Shown here in pieces: positions 7,520 through 12,673 of a stretch of 12,673 bases of DNA (position 1 is its first letter; each line of letters starts with the position of its first letter). The position numbers were made by a program, and so were the translations under genes. This DNA is from an uncultured Clostridia bacterium (GTDB taxonomy: Bacteria > Bacillota > Clostridia > Oscillospirales > Acutalibacteraceae): NCBI GenBank assembly GCA_904420155.1, contig CAJFUH010000133.1, positions 1 through 12,673 on the forward strand, given 5' to 3'. The notes below the pieces were generated by a model that saw only the letters and a program-made list of their open reading frames with translations, was not told where the DNA came from and ran no database searches.

Positions 7520-8185
7520 ATGAAAGAATTCATTCTAAAATTAAAAAAATTTATTAAAAAGAGTTATAAGATTTTGTCTATTGTTGCTTTGCTTCTGTTT
7601 GTTTGCCTTTGTTATGCTTTTTATAAAGGAGGGTATGAGGCAGGATATTTTACAGGCACAAATTCCTATTTTTCTTATGTAGATGATATTGCGGTAAAAA
7701 AGTCTACACAAAGAAAGCTTGATTTGGATACAGAATTTCAAGATTTAAAGGATGAGTATCAATCCCTTGATAAACAGGTTGAAGAAAAACAGGAGATTCT
7801 CAAGAAAGCTGAAGATTATGAAACTCAGTCTCAAGAGAAAGAAGAACAGATTTCTTCTTTGAATTCAGAAATAGAATCTAAGCAACAAGAACTAGATAAG
7901 ATAAACGGAGAGCTGGAGGCTAGAAATGCTGAATTGGAAAAAGTGAAAGGAGAGCCCATTTCCCTCTCTGCGGGTATTTATATAGTGGGGAGAGATATAC
8001 CGGCTGGAGTTTATGATATTGAGTGGGTGTCTGGAAATGGAAACTGTTTCACGGATGTCGTTAATGAGATTTTCGGGAACCGGTCAGAACGATATATCAC
8101 TGAATATAAAAATGCGCCGTTGACTACCGGTGAGGAGGTAGAGATAAAAGGAAACCTTGTTTTAAACTTTGTTCCAATTACTTGA
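7520..8185 (+). CDS. Membrane-anchored coiled-coil protein with a C-terminal beta-rich domain
   Basis: A 221-residue protein starting at the ATG at 7520 (MKEFILKLKK), preceded by GGGGAGA at 7507-7513. The in-frame ATG at 7505 lies within the previous gene and before this ribosome site, so it is less likely. A Lys-rich N-terminus is followed by one membrane helix (about 17-36, SYKILSIVALLLFVCLCYAF). Next comes a long Glu/Lys/Gln-rich coiled coil (about 68-143) and a compact C-terminal domain (about 145-221) with Y-I-V-G-R-D-I-P-A-G-V-Y-D-I and ending in a beta strand (LVLNFVPIT). Similar G-x-Y-x-V-G-x-D-I-P-A-G-x-Y modules are, from memory, common in clostridial surface proteins of unknown role. 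The N-in topology with an outward stalk and head domain is inference. It is coupled to the preceding two-helix membrane protein. Confidence 0.82.
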   Translation: MKEFILKLKKFIKKSYKILSIVALLLFVCLCYAFYKGGYEAGYFTGTNSYFSYVDDIAVKKSTQRKLDLDTEFQDLKDEYQSLDKQVEEKQEILKKAEDYETQSQEKEEQISSLNSEIESKQQELDKINGELEARNAELEKVKGEPISLSAGIYIVGRDIPAGVYDIEWVSGNGNCFTDVVNEIFGNRSERYITEYKNAPLTTGEEVEIKGNLVLNFVPIT

Positions 8186-8196
8186 CGGAGGGTCAT

Positions 8197-8371
8197 ATGC
8201 AAAAGAGTTTTTTCAGTTCATGTTTAACTTTTTATAAAACTTTTGTCTGGACTTACTGTGATAGGAACTCTTGTAAGGATTCCTTTACTAGCGTTTACAT
8301 CAGACGGCAAAAGATAATATTTTAATCCTTCCGGATTTATCTTGATTATAGTGGAGCGATTTCTTTTGTAA
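8197..8371 (+). pseudogene. Decayed small membrane-protein ORF
   Basis: A good ribosome site, GACGGAGGG (8184-8192), overlaps the end of the previous gene and precedes the ATG at 8197. Read straight, this gives only a 42-residue peptide ending at 8323. If the frame is shifted by one base near 8248, the reading continues as L-T-V-I-G-T-L-V-R-I-P-L-L-A-F-T, a hydrophobic helix. It then meets a TAA and continues in the same frame with N-P-S-G-F-I-L-I-I-V-E-R-F-L-L to a stop at 8369. The restored product would be a short two-helix membrane protein. One frameshift plus one internal stop points to a recently broken third member of the envelope cluster. Alternatively the 42-residue ORF is a real small protein, or the stretch is only intergenic. 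Confidence 0.35.
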
Positions 8372-8421
8372 TGGCGAAATCATAAAACAAAGACTTAAAA
8401 AATAAAATAGGGGGATTTACT

Positions 8422-9585
8422 TTGAAAAAGGTACTATGTGCGGTTTTAACGATTCTTTTGTTGTGCGTGTGTTTGGCGGGATGTGGAGAAAATAAGGTTG
8501 ATACGTCACTTTCCCAAGTTAGTAGCAGCACTGAAACACTTGTTTCTTCGGCATCTTCTCAAATTTTTGTAACTTCTGAAAAGTTTTACACACTTACTTA
8601 TGAAGTACCAGAGGATTGGAACAAAAAAGAGGTAGATGAAAGCACACTTTATTATTATCCATCTACAGGTGGCTCTGTTATGCTGACTAAGCTTTCTGAC
8701 GAAATACAAGATTTCGATATTAACAGAGACCAGGGAACTTTTTTAGACGGATTTTTCAGTAGTATGCAGGAGTATGAAATCCTCGATAAACAAGATATTT
8801 CTATTGGAGCATATCCTGCTATAAAGGCACACTTTACAATGACTTCCAACGATGAAGATTATCGGGGAACTTTAGCGTTATTCGGATATAAGCAAAATGT
8901 ATATATTGCTACATATACTGTATACAGTAACAATGCAGCAGACTATACGGATGAATTTGATACTTTTTTAAAATCAATCCGTATGAAAAAAGAATCCGCG
9001 TCTTCGGATATAGATTCTAATGGTTCTAAAGAAGACAATGTATCAAAAAATTCAGAAAGTGAGAGTAAACCCACACCATCTACCGATAAGAAAAAAGATT
9101 CATCTCCTGAAACGCCAAAAGTTGAATCATCAACTCAAGCAATAATCTCTAGCGAGACGACCAGTCAACGAAATGCAGTTGCGAAAGCAAAAGATTATCT
9201 AGAGTATTCAGCATTTTCTTATTGGGGACTAATTTCACAACTAGAATTTGAAAAGTTTTCTCATGAAGATGCAGTGTATGGAGCGGATCATAGTGGAGCC
9301 GACTGGAATGAGCAGGCATTAAAAAAAGCACATTCTTATTTGGACTACTCTGCATTTTCTTATCAAGGATTAATTGAACAGCTTGAATTTGAAGAATTTA
9401 CAACGGAACAAGCTACCTATGCTGTTGATAATTGTGGAGCCAACTGGAATGAACAAGCAGTAAAGAAAGCCGAATCTTATTTAAGCTTTTCGTCGTTTTC
9501 TCGTGAAGAATTAATTTCCCAATTGGAATTTGAAAAATTCACACATGAACAGGCGGTATATGGCGTTGAAGCCAACGGCCTTTAA
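8422..9585 (+). CDS. Ltp family lipoprotein with three host-cell-surface-lipoprotein repeats
   Basis: A 387-residue secreted lipoprotein. Its start is the TTG at 8422, preceded by TAGGGGGA (8408-8415); no ATG follows before the signal peptide. Residues 1-20 form a signal peptide (KK, hydrophobic core, L-A-G) and Cys21 of the lipobox is the lipidation site, so it is anchored outside the membrane. A Ser/Thr linker (about 25-48) leads to a globular domain (about 50-188: Y-T-L-T-Y-E-V-P-E-D-W... to FLKSIRMK) that resembles PsbP/DUF1795-type modules; this is tentative. A second Ser/Lys/Glu/Pro linker (about 190-248) leads to three tandem Ltp-type repeats of about 47 residues (250-295, 296-342, 343-387), each with YL-(x)-(Y/F)-S-(A/S)-FS and LEFE-(x)-F. 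In the related Ltp of Streptococcus thermophilus phage TP-J34, such repeats block injection of superinfecting phage DNA. That role here is inference. Confidence 0.93.
   Translation: MKKVLCAVLTILLLCVCLAGCGENKVDTSLSQVSSSTETLVSSASSQIFVTSEKFYTLTYEVPEDWNKKEVDESTLYYYPSTGGSVMLTKLSDEIQDFDINRDQGTFLDGFFSSMQEYEILDKQDISIGAYPAIKAHFTMTSNDEDYRGTLALFGYKQNVYIATYTVYSNNAADYTDEFDTFLKSIRMKKESASSDIDSNGSKEDNVSKNSESESKPTPSTDKKKDSSPETPKVESSTQAIISSETTSQRNAVAKAKDYLEYSAFSYWGLISQLEFEKFSHEDAVYGADHSGADWNEQALKKAHSYLDYSAFSYQGLIEQLEFEEFTTEQATYAVDNCGANWNEQAVKKAESYLSFSSFSREELISQLEFEKFTHEQAVYGVEANGL
9169..9582 (+). repeat. Three tandem Ltp repeats within the lipoprotein gene
   Basis: The three units run 9169-9306, 9307-9447 and 9448-9582; the unit length is 47 codons (141 bp) and the last unit lacks its final two residues. 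Each carries NEQA/NAVA-K-K-A-x-x-Y-L, then S-(A/S)-F-S, then Q-L-E-F-E-(E/K)-F and a closing Y-(A/G)-(V/A)-(D/E). The units are similar in protein but well diverged in DNA, so the expansion is old and not a recent slippage array. Confidence 0.9.
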
Positions 9586-9739
9586 ATAAAAATATGTATC
9601 CTATGGGGAGATTTTTGTAATAGTAAAACTACAGTCTGGGACTTTGGCTTGGAAAATCATTAGCGATGAAGAAATAAAAAACTCCTAAAGAGCGCGGTCT
9701 GTCAATTTCACAAAAGTAGGCAGAAGGAGGACATTCAAG
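9586..9739. other. Non-coding stretch with one start-less coding fragment
   Basis: No complete gene is seen. An open stretch of 32 codons at 9590-9688 ends in Q-S-G-T-L-A-W-K-I-I-S-D-E-E-I-K-N-S and then a TAA, which looks protein-like but has no start codon in frame. It could be the tail of a lost gene or chance. AAGGAGG at 9724-9730 probably served as the ribosome site of the decayed transposase that follows. No clear terminator follows the lipoprotein gene. Confidence 0.35.
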
Positions 9740-10068
9740 ATAGGTTTAAATGATATACATAATTTATCGTATACAAAGTGAAATTGTAAAAACCATATCG
9801 CAGTTGCGCCGAAATATCGGAGGAAAATATTCTTGAGAAAATTGTGCGAATGGGGTATCTGAAGGAAAGACAGCACAATGCTGTACGAACAATTTGGCGA
9901 GCTATAAGTACCGTAGCTGAGAATTTTGGTGTAAAGGGTACTACGACGTGGACACAGCGGGAAAACACCAGCTGAATTGAAGAGTGCATCAAGAATCAGT
10001 TAAAAGAAGATCAATTAGGGGAGCAATTAACTATAAGCGAGGTTGACCCTTTTAAAGGCAGTAAGTAA
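9740..10068 (+). pseudogene. tnpA: Decayed IS200/IS605-family transposase (TnpA, Y1 type)
   Basis: No single frame is open, but pieces of an IS200-type TnpA follow one another in the right order across three frames. The first (9740-9862) reads L-N-D-I-H-N-L-S-Y-T-K-stop-N-C-K-N-H-I-A-V-A-P-K-Y-R-R-K-I, matching the family start (LSHTKWNCKYHIVFAPKYRR) with Trp changed to a stop at 9779. A short piece (9863-9904) then reads S-T-M-L-Y-E-Q-F-G-E-L. The next (from 9900) reads Y-K-Y-R-S-stop-E-F-W-C-K-G-Y-Y-D-V-D-T-A-G-K-H. The last (9976-10068) reads IEECIKNQLKEDQLGEQLTI and ends in DPFKGSK. The central HUH segment (D-H-I-H-M) is missing, and the nucleophile Tyr of Y-I-K-N-Q is Cys (TGC at 9985-9987). 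The gene is about 330 bp against about 450 bp for intact copies. It cannot transpose itself. The family call is from remembered sequence patterns and is strong. Confidence 0.82.
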
Positions 10069-10127
10069 CAGTCCCTGTATGGATGGGCAGATCGTATTAC
10101 GCATTTGACGTGTCCACAAAGAACAGA

Positions 10128-10174
10128 GGGCTATGCCCGCATGCGAACAACTGCCTGCTCAGCGGGCGGTTGTT
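10128..10174 (+). repeat. Paired hairpins, possible IS200/IS605 right end
   Basis: A short GGGC-TAT-GCCC hairpin (10128-10138) is followed by a longer one, AACAACTGCC (10146-10155) pairing with GGCGGTTGTT (10165-10174) with one G-U pair. IS200/IS605 elements carry subterminal imperfect palindromes after tnpA, and this pair starts 60 bases after the decayed tnpA stop. The assignment is by position and structure only; the longer hairpin could instead be a terminator. Confidence 0.4.
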
Positions 10175-10185
10175 TAAATAAAAGA

Positions 10186-10215
10186 AAAGCGCCTTATCTT
10201 TCGATAAAGCGCTTT
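10186..10215 (-). terminator. Terminator for the 197-aa gene (minus strand)
   Basis: AAAGCGCCTTATC (10186-10198) and GATAAAGCGCTTT (10203-10215) pair at 12 of 13 positions around the loop TTTC. On the minus strand the stem is followed by TTCTTTTATTTAAAC, T-rich as expected. It lies 73 bases beyond the stop of the minus-strand gene that ends at 10289, so it most likely ends that transcript. Confidence 0.62.
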
Positions 10216-10288
10216 ACGATTCCGAAAATATTTTTTATCACATATATTTCGGTTTTTGTGGGAAGCGTGGACAAAAAAGATACCTTTA

Positions 10289-10882
10289 TTAACCTTCTAT
10301 TATTTTTGCTCGATACATGCCTTTCTTCTTTAACCGCTCCGCTATGGCATAAGCGTCTAACCCATTAATTGAAATACGCCTGCATTTACCGGGTGTCTCC
10401 TGTGAAAAGGTATCCCATACCGTAAAGAGATGGTCGGTTTCCGTAAGTCCATAACGTTGTAAGAGAGGGATAAAGCGACGTGGCGACGGAGAATACAAAT
10501 CAGTCAGCTTATACTTTTCAATAAATATTTCCTCATGATTAACATGGGATGCAATTGCAAATTGAGACATCCCGTCTTCCAACAAGATTTGTCCATATGA
10601 ATTTAAGATAGAATCAATTTGACCTCGTGTCTGTCCGTCAAGATAGCATACTTCTTGATGTAAAATTTTATCATGCCCAAGTTGTCGTTCTTCTTGAATA
10701 GAAAGCGGCAATTGCAATACAAAAAACAAGGGTTCAGGAAGGCTTTGATAAAATTCAGTAAGTAAAGATTTTAATTTTTCAAAGCTAATATTTGCCTGAA
10801 TAGATTGCCCTTCATAAACTTTGAATTGTTCCTGAATTTTCTCTGGAAAGGGTATGGTCACTCCCGGTGCAGTTTGAAACAT
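10289..10882 (-). CDS. Hypothetical cytoplasmic protein, 197 aa
   Basis: The start is the ATG at 10882-10880, with GGAGAG (plus-strand CTCTCC at 10891-10896) eight bases upstream. There is no signal peptide or membrane segment, so it should be soluble and cytoplasmic. Visible landmarks are P-F-P-E-K-I-Q-E-Q-F-K-V-Y-E-G (about 12-25), P-E-P-L-F-F-V-L-Q-L-P (about 49-59), N-S-Y-G-Q-I-L-L-E-D-G-M-S-Q-F-A (about 93-108) and V-W-D-T-F-S-Q-E-T-P-G-K-C-R-R (about 155-169). The ordered alpha/beta composition suggests a real folded domain. I have a weak memory of similar Firmicutes proteins near toxin-immunity loci, so an immunity-type role is a guess only. It lies just after the recombinase on the same strand but is separated from it by a strong terminator, so it is likely an independent cargo gene. 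Confidence 0.75.
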   Translation of the reverse strand: MFQTAPGVTIPFPEKIQEQFKVYEGQSIQANISFEKLKSLLTEFYQSLPEPLFFVLQLPLSIQEERQLGHDKILHQEVCYLDGQTRGQIDSILNSYGQILLEDGMSQFAIASHVNHEEIFIEKYKLTDLYSPSPRRFIPLLQRYGLTETDHLFTVWDTFSQETPGKCRRISINGLDAYAIAERLKKKGMYRAKIIEG

Positions 10883-10918
10883 CTGTTTTTCTCTCCATCG
10901 ACTTTATTAACAATAACA

Positions 10919-10954
10919 AAAGGAGTCGATTCCTTTAGAGTAATCGACTCCTTT
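10919..10954 (-). terminator. Rho-independent terminator of the recombinase gene
   Basis: AAAGGAGTCGATT (10919-10931) pairs perfectly with AATCGACTCCTTT (10942-10954) around a 10-base loop. On the minus strand the stem is followed by TGTTATTG after a TTTT, and it begins nine bases past the recombinase stop codon. It also separates that gene from the 197-aa gene that follows. Confidence 0.8.
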
Positions 10955-10962
10955 CGATATTC

Positions 10963-12498
10963 TCATGGTGCCGGTGGCCCTGATTGAGACAAATCCGAAA
11001 GGGCGATGTTGACATCAGATAGCTCAACTGTGTTATTATCACCGCTAAAATTATAAGTGATGATAATTTTATCATCGTAAACAAAGATTTTATTGATAAA
11101 AACATCTACAAGTTTTTTTCTGTACTCAGGGTCATTTGTATCACCGTTTTGAAATTGGCTTAACCAAAATAAAACTTGTTCTTTCGTAATAACATTTTTC
11201 TGGATCACTTTTTCCTGTTCCAGTTCCAGACTAAGGTGTTCTTTTTTCTCTTCTGCATCCTCTAACATCTTTTTCGTTGAAGAGGTAAGAACTCCTTGCG
11301 CAATAGCGTTACATATATTTGTGATGATCTCCTCTGTTGATTTTAACTGTACTTTCAGATTATCTAACCGGGAAGTATCCAACCCTTCTCGATAAGACAG
11401 CGCGGCTACTTGATCCGCTATATTGTCAATAGAATCATCTGCCAATACCCGGTGTACAGTTTCATCAATCACAAGGTCTTCAATTTCATCTTTTTTCACG
11501 TTCTTTTTGTCACAAGTGCGTAACCTTACCTTATGATTACAGACGTAATAAGGATATACAACACCCCTTGTTGTGCTGCTCTGTCCTACCATTGCACTGC
11601 CACAATGACCGCAAAACAATTTTCCTGATAATAGATAATCTATTTTAGCCTTGTTTCGAGCGGGGCTTTTTTTATTCCCTTCCATTTTCTTTTGCACCTC
11701 TTCCCACAATTCCCGATCTATAATAGCAGGCATACCGCCCTCGATACGAATCATTCCATCCTCTTTTGTTCCGTGGCTATTTCGCTTTCCGGTACTGTCA
11801 CGAGGAATACGGTTATATATATACACCCCGCTATATCGCTCATTTTTAAGAAGATCGTGAATGGAATTTTTTCCAAAAGTCTTTCCTGATCCCGTTTTTG
11901 CCCCCGTTTTATTGAGGGCATCTATAATCTGATTGTAAGAACTCCCCTGCGCGTACATCTCAAAGATTTTGCGTACAATAGGGGCGGTTGTCTCATCAAT
12001 ACAGTATGTCTTATCCGGATTTAATTTATATCCTAATAAGGGTCTGCCGCCTGTATGCCGACATTTCAAGGCGTTTTCCATCATTCCGCGGCTTGTTTTT
12101 TGGGCTAAATCCAGGGAGTAGTACTCTGCCATCCCTTCCAGTAAACTTTCCAGAATGACCCCTTCTGGGCTATCTGTGATATTCTCTTTAGCAGACAATA
12201 CCTTAACCCCGTTGCTTTTCAGCCTGGATTTATAAATTGCGCTGTCATAACGGTTTCGGGCAAAACGATCCAGTTTATATACTACTACCGCTTCAAATTT
12301 GCCATCCGCGCTATCGGATATCATTTGCTGAAACTCTTCTCTATCCGCTGTTTTGCCGGATAGGGCACGGTCGGTGTATATCTTTACAATCTCAATCCCG
12401 TTTTCTTCTGCAAATTTTGTACATTCCCGGATTTGCCCTTCTATGGATTGCTCTGTTTGCTTGTCGGAACTGTACCGGGCATAGATTACCCCTTTCAT
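10963..12498 (-). CDS. Large serine recombinase (site-specific integrase)
   Basis: A 511-residue DNA recombinase that would integrate or excise a mobile element by serine-type double-strand cleavage. The start is the ATG at 12498-12496 (MKGVIYARYSSDKQ), preceded by AGAAGGTG about five bases upstream. An ATG at 12522 in the same frame has no comparable site. The resolvase domain (about 3-145) has Y-A-R-Y-S with R8 and nucleophile S10, Q14, Y-T-D-R-A-L-S-G (41-48) and Y-K-L-D-R-F-A-R-N (74-82). The recombinase domain follows (about 153-265: TGGRPLLGY to ELWEEV). Next come a zinc ribbon with C296, C299, C320 and C329 (LFCGHCG, YYVCNHK, RTCDKK), a coiled coil (about 375-435) and a C-terminal region. 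All features for activity are visible. The last residues (S-Q-S-G-P-P-A-P) are encoded by unusually GC-rich DNA. It may share a transcript with the HicB-like gene 51 bases upstream. Confidence 0.95.
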   Translation of the reverse strand: MKGVIYARYSSDKQTEQSIEGQIRECTKFAEENGIEIVKIYTDRALSGKTADREEFQQMISDSADGKFEAVVVYKLDRFARNRYDSAIYKSRLKSNGVKVLSAKENITDSPEGVILESLLEGMAEYYSLDLAQKTSRGMMENALKCRHTGGRPLLGYKLNPDKTYCIDETTAPIVRKIFEMYAQGSSYNQIIDALNKTGAKTGSGKTFGKNSIHDLLKNERYSGVYIYNRIPRDSTGKRNSHGTKEDGMIRIEGGMPAIIDRELWEEVQKKMEGNKKSPARNKAKIDYLLSGKLFCGHCGSAMVGQSSTTRGVVYPYYVCNHKVRLRTCDKKNVKKDEIEDLVIDETVHRVLADDSIDNIADQVAALSYREGLDTSRLDNLKVQLKSTEEIITNICNAIAQGVLTSSTKKMLEDAEEKKEHLSLELEQEKVIQKNVITKEQVLFWLSQFQNGDTNDPEYRKKLVDVFINKIFVYDDKIIITYNFSGDNNTVELSDVNIALSDLSQSGPPAP

Positions 12499-12530
12499 GT
12501 TACACCTTCTTTCTTGAGACATAAAAGGAT

Positions 12531-12550
12531 AGGAGAGAGTAGGAGAGAGT
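12531..12550 (+). repeat. Two tandem copies of a 10-bp sequence
   Basis: AGGAGAGAGT occurs twice in a row at 12531-12540 and 12541-12550, between the HicB-like gene and the recombinase. On the coding (minus) strand this is a pyrimidine-rich ACTCTCTCCT pair. It is most likely a slippage duplication; a regulatory role cannot be seen. Confidence 0.5.
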
Positions 12551-12673
12551 TAGTTTAAATGTAATTGCGCTTTCAACGCGTCTTGCAAAACCTGTGAAAA
12601 ATTAATATTGTGCTCCAACGCGGCTTGATTAAGCCATGCGGGAATTGTCAAAGTCTTTTTTACGGACTTTTCA
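12550..12673 (-). CDS. hicB: HicB-like antitoxin, C-terminal part only
   Basis: Only the last 40 codons lie in the window; the gene continues beyond 12673 and stops at 12552-12550. They read K-S-V-K-K-T-L-T-I-P-A-W-L-N-Q-A-A-L-E-H, then N-I-N-F-S-Q-V-L-Q-D-A-L-K. This matches the ribbon-helix-helix DNA-binding tail of HicB antitoxins (K-K-T-L-T-I-P-x-W-L-N ... N-F-S-Q-V-L-Q-x-A-L-K), which bind their operator and neutralise the HicA mRNA-cutting toxin. The toxin gene would lie to the right, outside the window, so whether a full hicAB pair exists is unknown. It ends 51 bases before the recombinase start on the same strand, so the two may be co-transcribed and both belong to the mobile region. 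Confidence 0.65.
   Translation of the reverse strand, partial: EKSVKKTLTIPAWLNQAALEHNINFSQVLQDALKAQLHLN

Noticed and set aside
9169..9582. Tandem array as a CRISPR
   Set aside because: The 141-bp units are coding, diverged in DNA and have no short identical repeats with unique spacers.
9685..9992. Minus-strand ORFs of 63 and 85 codons
   Set aside because: They run opposite the decayed IS200-type tnpA and show no ribosome site or family motif.
10105..10368. An 87-codon plus-strand ORF
   Set aside because: It crosses the IS-end hairpins and the minus-strand terminator, overlaps the end of the 197-aa gene and has no ribosome site.
12499..12522. Longer recombinase start (MSQERRCN extension)
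   Set aside because: The internal ATG at 12498 has AGAAGGTG just upstream, and the family starts a few residues before Y-A-R-Y-S.

Overview
The window looks like a chromosomal piece of a Gram-positive Clostridia-type (Firmicutes/Bacillota) bacterium. The grounds are strong AGGAGG-type ribosome sites, a pyrC-pyrF-carA-carB pyrimidine operon with the long type-2 PyrF, a TTG-started lipoprotein, a large serine recombinase and a HicB-like fragment. The species cannot be named from this sequence.

Layout. Positions 1-6565 (+) hold the tightly packed de novo UMP genes pyrC (5' end outside the window), pyrF, carA and carB, closed by a strong Rho-independent terminator at 6615-6661. Positions 6662-7108 hold no intact gene, only a second hairpin and short open fragments. 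Positions 7171-9585 (+) are visibly more AT-rich and encode three envelope-type proteins: a small two-helix membrane protein, a membrane-anchored coiled-coil protein and a lipoprotein with three Ltp-type repeats. A decayed small membrane ORF lies between the last two. Positions 9586-10175 contain a badly decayed IS200/IS605-type TnpA and a possible IS right end. Positions 10289-12673 (-) carry a 197-aa protein of unknown function, a large serine recombinase with its own terminator, and the C-terminal end of a HicB-like antitoxin that runs off the window.

How it works together. CarA and CarB would make carbamoyl phosphate, PyrC closes carbamoyl-aspartate to dihydroorotate, and PyrF makes UMP; pyrB, pyrD and pyrE are not in the window. 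The most striking observation is in CarA. All three residues of the glutamine amidotransferase catalytic triad are replaced (Cys to Gly255, His to Glu340, Glu to Ser342), and a glutamine-contact Ser is Asn42, while the rest of the fold is well preserved and CarB looks intact. This suggests a carbamoyl phosphate synthetase that uses free ammonia and keeps CarA only as a structural partner.

The second theme is mobile DNA. The region right of the pyr operon combines a composition shift, IS debris, a recombinase and a Ltp-type lipoprotein related to a known phage superinfection-exclusion protein. It reads as an accessory island beside a housekeeping operon.
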